From an uncultured Aquimarina sp. (GTDB lineage Bacteria > Bacteroidota > Bacteroidia > Flavobacteriales > Flavobacteriaceae): a stretch of DNA of 64,000 bases. The first letter of the stretch is position 1. Every line of letters starts with the position of its first letter. The notes beneath the pieces are model-generated. The model saw nothing but the letters and a program-made list of their open reading frames with translations. It was not told the DNA's origin and did no database searches. The DNA lies in contig CANMSO010000008.1 of NCBI GenBank assembly GCA_947500545.1, positions 1 to 64,000 of the forward strand. The letters run 5' to 3'. This document shows, in pieces, positions 17,614 through 26,305 of the stretch. The position numbers and the translations under genes are program-made.

Positions 17614-18600
17614 ATGATCCGTATTAAAACCTACAAATCAATTCTATGTATTCTGTTGTCTCTAACTCTTTTTTCTTGTGATTCTGATAACGATTCTAAT
17701 CCAGAAAACAATGAGCAAGTTTCTCAGAATACATTGGTCACTAAAGAAAAATTAGTTGGAGATTGGATATTAGTAAGCAGTATTATCGACAATGAAAATG
17801 TTTCACCATCTGAATTCGAATGCTTAAAAAATTCAACGGCTACTTTCAATCAAGACGATACCTATGAAGTAACTTTTTTAAAACTAGGGAGTAGTTCTAC
17901 AAATCTTTGTTCTAGAACAGTTACACAATCCGGGACCTATACAGTTGTTGATTTGAACAGTGTCACTTTTTTTAACTTTGATTCTGAAATCAAGTTGATT
18001 GACGATACTTTACAGATTACTTCCAAAGTTACTAATGATAATGAAGAACAAGATCAAATTGATATTTTTATTAGAAGTGACAATTCAGAATTAGGAGGAA
18101 ATCAGGCAGAAGAAACAGACGAGGTAGAAACAGATAACCAGACAGATGAGGATAATAATGACGACGCTTTTGATGGAACAGAAGTAATTCAAAATATATT
18201 AGGAAAATGGAAAATTGACTCTGACAAAGATTGCCTTCAAAAAAACACCATAGAATTTAAATCCCAAAGTGTTTTTGAATTTATTCAACATAAAAAAACC
18301 TTTAGTCGTAGAGATTTGTTAGACTATAATGTAAGTGTGAGTTATCCTTTGCCAGAAAGTATTGAGGCAACAATTATCAAAGGAAATAGCACGGTTGTTT
18401 TTGATACCAGTGCAGAATGTCAATTTATCAAAACCAGCACTCTAGAGTATGTAGTAAAAGATGAGAAAACTATAGCCCTTAAAAATAACCCTAGGGTCAA
18501 ATTTGTATTAGAAGATAGCACTACTATTAAGCTTGTCCATACATTCACTGATAGTGATAATAATGAACAAATTAGAGAATTTATTTACAAAAAGCTATAA
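17614..18600 (+). CDS. Lipoprotein with two lipocalin-like domains
   Basis: 328 residues: lipobox signal (ILLSLTLFSC), then a first lipocalin-like beta-barrel module (LVGDWILVSSIIDNENV, SGTYTVVD, VTFFNF) to about residue 150. An acidic Asn/Asp/Glu linker (residues about 155-190) joins a second module starting ILGKWKIDSDKDC and ending in LVHTFTDSDNN. Paired lipocalin-like modules are common in flavobacterial outer-membrane lipoproteins. The ligand is unknown. A MITE/REP-like repeat follows the gene. Confidence 0.75.
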   Translation: MIRIKTYKSILCILLSLTLFSCDSDNDSNPENNEQVSQNTLVTKEKLVGDWILVSSIIDNENVSPSEFECLKNSTATFNQDDTYEVTFLKLGSSSTNLCSRTVTQSGTYTVVDLNSVTFFNFDSEIKLIDDTLQITSKVTNDNEEQDQIDIFIRSDNSELGGNQAEETDEVETDNQTDEDNNDDAFDGTEVIQNILGKWKIDSDKDCLQKNTIEFKSQSVFEFIQHKKTFSRRDLLDYNVSVSYPLPESIEATIIKGNSTVVFDTSAECQFIKTSTLEYVVKDEKTIALKNNPRVKFVLEDSTTIKLVHTFTDSDNNEQIREFIYKKL

Positions 18601-18640
18601 AGAGACCAGTACAGTTTATTTGGTAAAAATAATAAACACT

Positions 18641-18784
18641 AAAAAATGAGGCTATCTAAAAAGTAGTTTCACGATTTCAAATCGTACTTGTCGAAGTTTT
18701 TAAACTGTTGATTTTCAATTTGCCTTCGACCGGCTCAGACTGACAAACTTGAATTTTAATATTTTTTAGACAACCTCATTTTTA
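18641..18784. repeat. MITE/REP-like element with terminal inverted repeats
   Basis: The arms AAAAAATGAGGCTATCTAAAAA (as two pieces, AAAAAATGAGG and CTATCTAAAAA) and the reverse complement of TTTTTTAGACAACCTCATTTTT match with two changes and enclose about 100 bp. The interior carries TTCGACCGGCTCAGACTGACA, written here with one extra base at the end, a phrase resembling repeats widespread in Bacteroidota genomes. The stretch 18785-19100 shows nothing further. Confidence 0.55.
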
Positions 18785-19100
18785 TTGAGTAATTTATTCG
18801 TTCACATACTAATTTACTTTACTTAATGCTATACCTTATTCATAATTTAGGTATTACAAGGTTTGAGCATTAGTTAGATGTATTGAATACTAAATACTAT
18901 TAAATAGGGCTAGTGTTTTTCACTATTCTTCAGTTTGTAGAAACTTGCCTCTAGTGTATTAACAAAATGCAGAAATGTTTTAATAATTGTTTAACGAGAT
19001 CACGAAAATTTAGATGTGTCGTAAAACGTTGAAAATTAAAGCAGCATGCTGAGATTCATCTAAAACCTCAAGTTAAGAACTCTAAAAACCTATATAGAAA

Positions 19101-19970
19101 ATGGAAAGACTCAAGGATGTTCTGACAAGAACTAAAACAAAAATAGACACTGCGTTTAGGGATATAACGTTTCCTGAACCAAATTGGCTTGAATCTACAA
19201 ATGAGGCTATGTATTACATGCTAAATTTGGGAGATGGCGGGAAAAGAATACGACCGGCCATTGTTTTTGCGATATCAGAGGGATTTAATGGTGATACACA
19301 GCAAGCCTTTGAATTTGCCAAAGCAGTAGAATTTATTCACACCTACACCCTAATTATCGACGATATTCAAGATAATGATGCTATTAGAAGAAATGCGCCT
19401 ACTTGTCATATAAAATATGATGTCAACACAGCTACTTTGGCCGCCTCAAGACTCTTTGAAGAAGGATTGTATCCATTTCATAAGTATTGCCAGGACATAG
19501 AACTTTTCCGAAAACTAAATAATCAGTTACATAAAGGCCAATGCGCAGATTTAAATGCCGAATCATGGGCAGATGATATGGTGTCATTACAACACTTGCA
19601 ATTTATACACTCCGGAAAAACAAGTGCTTTAATTCAAATCGCCATTTTGGGAGGGTGTATTTCTAGCAAATTATCGGAGCAAGAAGTAAATAAACTGTTG
19701 GATTACGGATATTATTTGGGTCTTGCATTTCAAGCAAAAGATGATATCCTAAGTAAAACCGAAACAACAGAATCATTGGGCAAACCAGCAGGAGAAGAAG
19801 CTGATGAAAATAAGCTAACCTATCCATCACTTTTTGGTTCTGTAGAAAATGCTCAAATCGAAGCTAACAAATTATCAGAAAGAGCAATAGCTAACTTAAA
19901 TGAATTTGAGAACGATAGTGTAGCCGTTTTAGAAGAACTTGCAAGATTTACAGTTCAGAGGAAGCGCTAA
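19101..19970 (+). CDS. Short-chain polyprenyl diphosphate synthase, probably making FPP for the adjacent cyclase
   Basis: 289 residues of the IPPS/polyprenyl synthetase fold: GGKRIRP (46-52), first Asp-rich motif DDIQD (87-91) followed by RRNAPTCH, and second motif KDDILS (D214, D215; the usual third Asp is replaced by Ser). A Tyr lies five residues before the first motif, as in E. coli IspA, which fits a C15 product. Chain length cannot be proven by eye. The protein is a bit short and acts with Mg2+ on IPP and an allylic diphosphate. It is 60 bp upstream of a fused HAD-terpene cyclase on the same strand, so one operon is likely. Confidence 0.82.
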   Translation: MERLKDVLTRTKTKIDTAFRDITFPEPNWLESTNEAMYYMLNLGDGGKRIRPAIVFAISEGFNGDTQQAFEFAKAVEFIHTYTLIIDDIQDNDAIRRNAPTCHIKYDVNTATLAASRLFEEGLYPFHKYCQDIELFRKLNNQLHKGQCADLNAESWADDMVSLQHLQFIHSGKTSALIQIAILGGCISSKLSEQEVNKLLDYGYYLGLAFQAKDDILSKTETTESLGKPAGEEADENKLTYPSLFGSVENAQIEANKLSERAIANLNEFENDSVAVLEELARFTVQRKR

Positions 19971-20029
19971 TACCATCTCGAAAGTAAACACACATCTTAT
20001 CTATTGTTTTTCCAGAACAAAAAGCTAAG

Positions 20030-21640
20030 GTGGATTCCACGTCATATGTTTCACCAATAAATCAAAATAATATGAAAGAAGTTTTAACCCCAGAACTTAT
20101 TACCAATTTACAAGAGTTATCACAAACATTAGATAGTTATAATACGATTGTTTTTGACTTGGGCGATGTCCTGTTAAATTGGGATTCTGTACACTTTACC
20201 CCAGAAACAAAGGGAATAGATGATGTACGAAAAATGGTCAAACATCCTATTTGGCAAGATTTAGAAAAAGGTTTGATTGATCAAGAACATGCACTTACGG
20301 CACTTAGTTGCGAATTACAAACCCCTTATAGCAAATTAAAAGAACTGCTTGAGTTAAGTGTAGGCAGTTTAAAGGTTAATGAGTTTATGCTAGGGGAGCT
20401 TAAAGCATTACATGAAAAAGAAAAAAAGATATACTGCCTTTCGAATGTTGATTTAGAATCCTTCGTCTATTTATATACTCATTTTGATTTTTGGAAATAT
20501 TTTAATGGAATATACATATCGGCTTTGTTGGAACTTAGAAAGCCGAATCCAGATATTTTTCAATATATTATTTCAAGCGCTTCGATAAACCCCAAAAACA
20601 CCATCTTTATAGATGATAAGTCAGAAAACCTGCAGGAAGCTGCAAACTTTGGGATTAGTACCTTAAAATATAATAAAGATAACTTTGAATATACCGCCAT
20701 AGAAAGTGGTGGACCTATACCTCTTCAAAATATAACACCAGAAGTACATAAAAAGAAGACATTAGGAGAGGCCTATTTAAACCTTAGACTACGTAAATTT
20801 CCTTTTTGCAAGAGTTTTGTAAGTAACAACGTACAATTAATAGGAGGGGAAGATTTTTCTAAAGAAATATTTTCTACAGCGGTCATTTTACACTCCTATA
20901 CATCACTTCCGAATGATATCATAGAGTCCATGTGCCATGAGATACTAAACCATGATGGACAACATAAATTGCGATGGTGTTTTTACAAAAATGAAGCTAG
21001 GCCAGACAATTTTCCAGACGATTTAGATACGACATCTATGGTATTGTCTTTTCTGTTAAACCATAACAAGCTCAGTAGAGAGGAGATTATACCTGTGATA
21101 GAACAAATGATAGATAATAGAAATGAAGAAGGTATTATCCAGGTGTATTTTGATGACAATAGACCAAGAATAGATGCTATAGTTGCTATTAATATATTGT
21201 ATTTAATGCACCAAATAGGGGACGGAGAAAGAAACGAGTTAAAAGAAACCGAGGCATTTGTATTCGATTTTTTAATTAGTAAAGAATACCTTAAAGGTAC
21301 ACGATATTACCCGGCGCCAGATGTTTTTTTATTTTTTCTTTCTAGATTAGTAGTTGATTTCCCTGATAAATTTGAAAAATTTCAAAAGCCACTCACAGAA
21401 ATGCTTATAGCTCGTGTAAATTGTTCAACGTTTCCATTAGAAAGAGCATTAAGAATCATTGCGTTAAAAAAACTTGGCATTGTGAATAGAGTAGATTTTT
21501 TAAAATTATTAGACACACAATTAGCAGATGGAGGCTGGCCGGTGTATGGGCTTTTTATAGCACCAAGGTCTAATACATATTTTGGAAGTAGAGAGCTTAG
21601 TACGGCATTTGCCTTAGAAGCGTTACATATATTGAGTTAA
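20030..21640 (+). CDS. Bifunctional HAD phosphatase-class II terpene cyclase (drimenol-synthase-like)
   Basis: 536 residues. Residues about 38-225 form a complete HAD subfamily IA phosphatase: motif I FDLGDVLLNW with nucleophile D43, motif II CLSN, motif III Lys in LRKPNPDIF, motif IV FIDDKSEN. The C-terminal half is an all-helical beta-type terpene cyclase domain with DxDTTS at D331-L-D333-T-T-S, the general acid motif of class II protonation-initiated cyclases. Known marine flavobacterial enzymes with this fusion (AsDMS of Aquimarina, FeDMS of Flavivirga) cyclise farnesyl diphosphate to drimenyl diphosphate and then dephosphorylate it to drimenol. The neighbouring prenyl synthase would supply the substrate. 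The start is GTG at 20030, or the ATG at 20072 (codon 15). Confidence 0.87.
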   Translation: MDSTSYVSPINQNNMKEVLTPELITNLQELSQTLDSYNTIVFDLGDVLLNWDSVHFTPETKGIDDVRKMVKHPIWQDLEKGLIDQEHALTALSCELQTPYSKLKELLELSVGSLKVNEFMLGELKALHEKEKKIYCLSNVDLESFVYLYTHFDFWKYFNGIYISALLELRKPNPDIFQYIISSASINPKNTIFIDDKSENLQEAANFGISTLKYNKDNFEYTAIESGGPIPLQNITPEVHKKKTLGEAYLNLRLRKFPFCKSFVSNNVQLIGGEDFSKEIFSTAVILHSYTSLPNDIIESMCHEILNHDGQHKLRWCFYKNEARPDNFPDDLDTTSMVLSFLLNHNKLSREEIIPVIEQMIDNRNEEGIIQVYFDDNRPRIDAIVAINILYLMHQIGDGERNELKETEAFVFDFLISKEYLKGTRYYPAPDVFLFFLSRLVVDFPDKFEKFQKPLTEMLIARVNCSTFPLERALRIIALKKLGIVNRVDFLKLLDTQLADGGWPVYGLFIAPRSNTYFGSRELSTAFALEALHILS

Positions 21641-21660
21641 AACCAAGCTAAGTTTTATTT

Positions 21661-22530
21661 ATGGTACAAACGATTATTAATAAGCAAAACAATGAATTAG
21701 CATTTAGGTTAGAACAGTTCAGTGACCTAGATCAGTTTGAACATTTACAAAGAAAAAATTATTACTCTATCATTCTGTTAAGGGGTAATAGTTTTACTTT
21801 GAAAGTAGATTTCTCAGAATATCAACTCAAGGAAAATCATATCATTTGCTTGTCACCTTACCAACCATTTATGTTGAGTTCGGAAAAAGAATGTTCGGGA
21901 TTTATATTAAATTTTCATCCCGATTTTTTTTGTACATACCGCCATCAAAATGAAATAGAAACAGAAGGGGTGCTTTTTGGTAATTTTCATGGCTTACCTT
22001 TTTTTAAAATAGCAGAAGAATTTTTGTTTTTTAGCCTTATGGAGCAAATTTCAAGAGAAATGTATAAAGATTCAATTGCGCAACATGAGGTATTGGTGGC
22101 TTTTTTAAAAGTATTTCTTATTGAGGCTGTAAGGCAGAAAAAGAAATTTGATAAAGATTCTGTGCTTAAATTTACAGATCGACAATCCGAAATCTTACAA
22201 AATTTAGTAAATGCTATAGAAAGTAATTATGCTAGATTACATGCCCCGCAAGAATATGCAGATATGCTATGTGTAAGTTCTAGAACTTTAGCAGGAATAG
22301 TAAAGAAATATTTAAATCAAACCTTAACCTCTTTAATAACGCATAGAATTGTAGTAGCAGCCAAAAGAGAATTATATCTAACCTCTAAGCCTGTAAAGCA
22401 AATAGCAGCTAATTTGGGGTATGAAGATGAATTTTATTTTAGCAGATTTTTTAAAAAGAAAGTAGGTGTTTCACCAGATATTTACCGTAAGACAGTTGGG
22501 TTTGCTAAACTTGAAAAAAATACAAGCTGA
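21661..22530 (+). CDS. AraC-family transcription regulator of the terpene/ABM locus
   Basis: 289 residues: an N-terminal cupin-like effector domain (residues about 1-160, with ENHIICLSPYQPFMLSSEKE), then a two-HTH AraC domain. HTH 1 reads PQEYADMLCVSSRTLAGIVKKY. HTH 2 reads VKQIAANLGYEDEFYFSRFF, and the domain closes with KKKVGVSPDIYRK. It starts 20 bp after the cyclase gene, so it is probably co-transcribed, and converges on the ABM gene. The ABM promoter (23374-23430) carries direct repeats at 21 bp, a natural AraC-type site. The last 29 codons plus the ABM gene are duplicated at 8413-9410. Confidence 0.85.
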   Translation: MVQTIINKQNNELAFRLEQFSDLDQFEHLQRKNYYSIILLRGNSFTLKVDFSEYQLKENHIICLSPYQPFMLSSEKECSGFILNFHPDFFCTYRHQNEIETEGVLFGNFHGLPFFKIAEEFLFFSLMEQISREMYKDSIAQHEVLVAFLKVFLIEAVRQKKKFDKDSVLKFTDRQSEILQNLVNAIESNYARLHAPQEYADMLCVSSRTLAGIVKKYLNQTLTSLITHRIVVAAKRELYLTSKPVKQIAANLGYEDEFYFSRFFKKKVGVSPDIYRKTVGFAKLEKNTS

Positions 22531-22578
22531 CCTCTTGTAGTTATACAACAAGCTTGAACATTTATGTGTGTGTATATC

Positions 22579-22611
22579 AAAAAAGGAGCATCAATTAAAA
22601 TGCTCCTTTTC
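22579..22611 (-). terminator. Intrinsic terminator of the second ABM gene
   Basis: The stem AAAGGAGCAT / ATGCTCCTTT is flanked on the minus strand by a T run. It is the same hairpin as at 8551-8582 and separates the convergent AraC and ABM genes. Confidence 0.8.
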
Positions 22612-22629
22612 TAACTATGGTAAACACTA

Positions 22630-23310
22630 TTATTTCGAAGCCAAAATATCTATCTTCTGGATAGCTGTAGCACTAAAATCCTTCAGTATAACAGGCGCAT
22701 TTTCCATAAGAGCAGCGGCCACTTTACCATTTAGGTGAGTATCCCTTCCGGAATCTTTAGTAAAAGTATCGAATATGGCATAAGTTGTATCATCTAATTT
22801 AAAACCATACCATCCTAATGTTTCAGGTTCATTATCGACTAATTGCCTACCAGCCTTCAGAAAATTTTCTACAGCCTCAGATTTTCCTGCTTTGGCGTTC
22901 ATAATAACAAGGAGTCCTTTGTTTTGTGTTCCAGGTTTGTGGTTAGCGGCAATCACATTAGCAAATTGAATGCTCGTGTTTGCATCAAAATTTTCTAATA
23001 AATCATGAGCATGAGCTAATAAAGCTTTTGCTACCTCACCTTTTAGATGGGCTTGTCTCCCAGTTTCCGTTTCAAAAGTATCATATATGCCAAAAGTGTT
23101 ATTGTCAATTTGAAAAGCAAACCAAGATACTGTTTCAGGTTCTTGACGCACTAGCGGTAGTCCGCTAAATAGGAAGTCTTTAACATCCTCCGCTTTACCC
23201 GCTTTAGCTTTCATGGTTACTAGTATCCCAATGGTTTCTTTTTTTTTGTTCTTCATAATATTACTGTTTTTGAGTTTAGAAAATAATTGAATAGAAAATC
23301 CTAAAAGCAT
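22630..23310 (-). CDS. Tandem ABM-domain protein (antibiotic biosynthesis monooxygenase-like), copy 2
   Basis: 226 residues, paralogue of 8601-9317 along its length: short hydrophobic N-terminus (MLLGFSIQLFSK), then two ABM repeats starting KKETIGILVTMKAKAGKAED and NKGLLVIMNAKAGKSEA. Compared with copy 1 the original ATG and part of the leader have changed, so initiation here is at 23310 or at the internal ATG 23254-23256 (208 aa). ABM enzymes often oxidise aromatic or polyketide-like substrates. Any action on the terpene product is inference from position only. Confidence 0.78.
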   Translation of the reverse strand: MLLGFSIQLFSKLKNSNIMKNKKKETIGILVTMKAKAGKAEDVKDFLFSGLPLVRQEPETVSWFAFQIDNNTFGIYDTFETETGRQAHLKGEVAKALLAHAHDLLENFDANTSIQFANVIAANHKPGTQNKGLLVIMNAKAGKSEAVENFLKAGRQLVDNEPETLGWYGFKLDDTTYAIFDTFTKDSGRDTHLNGKVAAALMENAPVILKDFSATAIQKIDILASK

Positions 23311-23373
23311 GATTAGGGCTGTGGTTTTTAATAGAATTCCTGTTTTTCAATAGTTTAATATTTAATTACAGGT

Positions 23374-23430
23374 CAAATTTGTGACTAATATGAAGATCTA
23401 GGAATGGATATCTGTAACTTATTCATGGAC
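23374..23430 (-). promoter_or_regulatory. Promoter of ABM copy 2 with two-box operator
   Basis: ATGGAT (23404-23409) and ATGGAC (23425-23430) lie 21 bp apart. On the minus strand TTTG (23377-23374) starts 32 nt after the start of the proximal box. This is the same layout as at 9349-9405 and 484-540. Confidence 0.65.
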
Positions 23431-23537
23431 AATTTTACATGGATAAAAATAAGTATCAACACTATTAGATGTCATTATAAAGTAGATGTAATACAAAACT
23501 TCAAAACCCATTAAAAACTGTGTAAGAAAGTTTTTAA

Positions 23538-23622
23538 AGTCCCATAAAATAAATTTTTAGTCCCCGATTTAACATACTTCAGCACTTTTTTTATTAGGGT
23601 AGCTAAATACGGTGAATCTTCG
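23538..23622 (+). promoter_or_regulatory. Triple-box 21-bp element, copy C, with -7-like box
   Basis: AGTCCC (23538-23543), AGTCCC (23559-23564) and CAGCAC (23580-23585) are 21 bp apart. TTCG (23619-23622) starts 39 nt after the start of box 3. The repeat-protein gene begins about 20-30 nt further on. Confidence 0.7.
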
Positions 23623-23640
23623 TTTCAAAATTGATAAGAA

Positions 23641-24750
23641 TTGATACAATTGAAGAAACATACGGCCATTCTTTTTGGGATATTAAGTTTAGTTAGCTAT
23701 GCTCAGGTTCAAACAGTTAGAAATGTAAACAAAGCGGTAGTTGATTTGTCAGGATACAGTGTGAGTTTATCTGATGATGAAACTATTTTGGCTGTTGGAA
23801 CATATCTAGATAGTTACAACGGTACAAAATCCGGATGTGTACGCATATACAAAAAAGACTCAGGAACATGGAGTCAACTAGGGAATGCTATCTACGGTGA
23901 AGCAACAGAGGATTGGTCAGGTTATAGTGTGAGCTTATCAGGAAACGGCACTATGGTGGCTATTGGAGCCAAGCGTAACAATGGACGTAACGGTAAACGC
24001 TCAGGACATGTACGCGTGTATAAAAGTAATTCAGGAGTATGGGAACAAGTAGGAGGAGATATCGATGGTGAGATGCAAGGGGACTGGTCTGGCTATAGTG
24101 TAAGCTTATCTCAAGACGGTTCTACACTAGCCATAGGAGCAATACTTAACAGTGATAATGGCAAACATTCTGGTCATGTACGAGTGTACAGAAATACATC
24201 AGGGGAATGGTCTCAGATAGGTGAAGATATAAATGGAAAAGCAGTAAGAGATTATTTCGGGGCAAGTGTGAGTTTGTCGAGTGATGGTCAAATGATTGCA
24301 ATAGGAGCTCACCAGGGTGGGATGCCATCGGGTTACGTAAGTGTTTATCAAAACGTATCAGGGCTTTGGGAGCAAATAGGTAAAGATATCGTTGGATTAC
24401 CAACAGATAATTTTTTAGGGTGGAATATCAGCTTATCTGATAATGGTGCTGCTATTTCAATAGCTTCATATAACAATGGTAAAGAGAAGAGGTATGGGTA
24501 TGTGAGGACTTACCGCAATACGTCTAATAGCTGGGTACAACAAGGTGCGGATATAGACGATAGAATAGCGGGATATAACTTATCAGGTTTTAATAATATG
24601 AACTTGAGTAATGACAATACTATTACCCTTATAGGAGCCTTCGAAAAAAAAGGGAATAGGAATAAACAAGTACCCATAATAAGCTATATACGTGTGTATA
24701 AATTTGAAAAGAGTTCCAATCTATGGAGGTACACAAATATTAGAATATAG
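23641..24750 (+). CDS. Secreted beta-propeller-like repeat protein
   Basis: About 369 residues. The signal peptide is KKHTAILFGILSLVSYAQ. Two TTG codons (23641 and 23650) could start it, and the second gives the more typical MKKHTAIL beginning. Six tandem units of about 48-50 residues follow, of the form SGYSVSLSxDGxxxAIGA, then SGHVRVYxxxSGxWxQxGxDIxGE, resembling FG-GAP/propeller repeats of secreted flavobacterial proteins. No T9SS sorting domain is present at the C-terminus (it ends LWRYTNIRI), so the gene may be 3'-truncated. A diverged echo of its 3' end is seen near 25150-25260. Confidence 0.72.
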   Translation: MIQLKKHTAILFGILSLVSYAQVQTVRNVNKAVVDLSGYSVSLSDDETILAVGTYLDSYNGTKSGCVRIYKKDSGTWSQLGNAIYGEATEDWSGYSVSLSGNGTMVAIGAKRNNGRNGKRSGHVRVYKSNSGVWEQVGGDIDGEMQGDWSGYSVSLSQDGSTLAIGAILNSDNGKHSGHVRVYRNTSGEWSQIGEDINGKAVRDYFGASVSLSSDGQMIAIGAHQGGMPSGYVSVYQNVSGLWEQIGKDIVGLPTDNFLGWNISLSDNGAAISIASYNNGKEKRYGYVRTYRNTSNSWVQQGADIDDRIAGYNLSGFNNMNLSNDNTITLIGAFEKKGNRNKQVPIISYIRVYKFEKSSNLWRYTNIRI

Positions 24751-24948
24751 AAATTAAAAATGTTGTCTATATGGTGAAAGGAAGTATAGGTTGCTCCCTC
24801 AATTCCTTTCGTATTTCTATAATATGGGGCAATGGCAGTAATATAATAATGGGAAATTTGTTTTGATGAGTTTGGATTGAAACCTTTTTGGTGAGCAGCC
24901 TGTATATCACTAAATGTTATTATACCTAAAATAAATAAATTCTAAAAA

Positions 24949-25122
24949 ATGGAAAAAAAGAAGATAAAAAAAGATGTCTTTACCATGACATTGTTCAAAG
25001 CGTTGCAAAAACCAGCTAGCATACTAAAATTATCATACCTGTTGTACTTGATTGTGTTTGCGCAAATGACCGTCATTTTATTTGGGGTGGTAAACATAGT
25101 TTACATCGCAATTTACAGTTAG
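24949..25122 (+). CDS. Small membrane protein of 57 residues, unknown
   Basis: ATG after an A-rich leader (TAAATTCTAAAAA). The N-terminus is basic (MEKKKIKKDV), followed by two closely spaced hydrophobic segments (SILKLSYLLYLIVFAQM and VILFGVVNIVYIAIY). It resembles in size and start the short gene at 11542 but is not an obvious homologue. Reality as a gene is uncertain. Confidence 0.4.
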   Translation: MEKKKIKKDVFTMTLFKALQKPASILKLSYLLYLIVFAQMTVILFGVVNIVYIAIYS

Positions 25123-25714
25123 AAAAATATATAAAGCAAAAAGCAATACCAGATATAAGTTATATATGCATGTATACAGCACAAAGAGTGTTCCAATATA
25201 TGTGCAAATACCTAAATATGGAAGTTAAAGGTGGTATGTTACATTGGGGAGTAGGTTGCTTCGATAGCATCCTTAGTTATTGAAAATAAATAAATGTTTA
25301 ATTAAGTAAATAATTAGGGATTGGGATGTTTAAGGAGCAACTTACATACCACCCAATAAAAACAATATACCTGATATAGGTAACGGTATTAATACAGATA
25401 AGCACCATTTATTCGTAATCAGAATGCTGTTAATGAATAAGAAAAATGCATCAAAAATGAATACTGAAGAAGTCCTTAAACTCTACGGAGCGGTAAAATT
25501 TACTCAAGTTGAGGTTTGTGTAGCCCGAACTAAGATACCTGATGTTTTGACAAGTACGCAATTGAAGTCACTATATGGCTCACCAAATTTTTGCCTTTAA
25601 TAGTGGATCATTTCTTTTGATTTTATTTTCCAATTTCAATACTTTCCTCAAGTACAAGTTAAGCATCAGGATATCTTAGTTTAACAACATCTTCGTCATG
25701 CAAGCGTATGCTAA
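25123..25714. other. Debris: echo of the propeller gene 3' end and a large inverted repeat
   Basis: 25150-25260 aligns loosely with 24660-24800 (shared phrases AGTTCCAAT/GTTCCAATAT and GTAGGTTGCTTC/ATAGGTTGCTCC). GGTGGTATGT with TAGGTTGCT (25231-25260) reappears as its reverse complement at 25334-25352. A 47-codon frame at 25457-25600 has no recognisable features. Confidence 0.4.
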
Positions 25715-25951
25715 CTAAGAATTATTGATAATACCATATTTATTTTTGATGGTATTGATGAAATACAAAATATTCAAGACTTTGTTTCTAAATTGGAAAA
25801 CTTCATAACTAACTTAGAAAAAGAAGATAGAGAATTTGATATTGTAATTAGTTGCAGAACGAACATATATGAAAATATTGTAAAGAATGTCTTAGGTTTT
25901 AAAGTTTTCTATATAAAAGAATTAGTTTACCTGCATCAGAACTCCATTTAG
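25715..25951 (+). pseudogene. Internal scrap of a NACHT/STAND NTPase
   Basis: A 78-codon frame without a start contains IFIFDGIDEI (Walker B with the NACHT-typical DGxDE) and, 30 residues later, DIVISCRTNIYENIV, the sensor-1 strand with its Arg. Walker A and the repeat domains are absent on both sides. NACHT proteins in bacteria include antiphage and signalling proteins, and this is a dead fragment of one. The stretch 25952-26305 holds no recognisable gene. Confidence 0.7.
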
Positions 25952-26305
25952 TTAAAGGTACTTTGCGTTTTATACTTACTTCGCTTATTTACCATTAACA
26001 GTTATTCTCATATAAACAGAGGTCTTCCCGTTTTTATCTACATCATTTCCTCTTGGATAAAAAAGTACAGAGAATGTATTTTGCATCGGTGCGTGGTTTT
26101 TATTCTTCTCTAGAGATATAAAAAATATAAATATGATTTACATATAAAACCTTAATTAATAGCATATAACATGTAATTCGGTGCGTAAATTATGTTTCAA
26201 AAACACGCACCGAATCTCACACTTTTTATTTGATATTGAAGAAAATGTAAAAAGCCCATAAACATAGTATTTATAGGCTTTTTAAGGAATTTGGTTAATT
26301 CCTAG

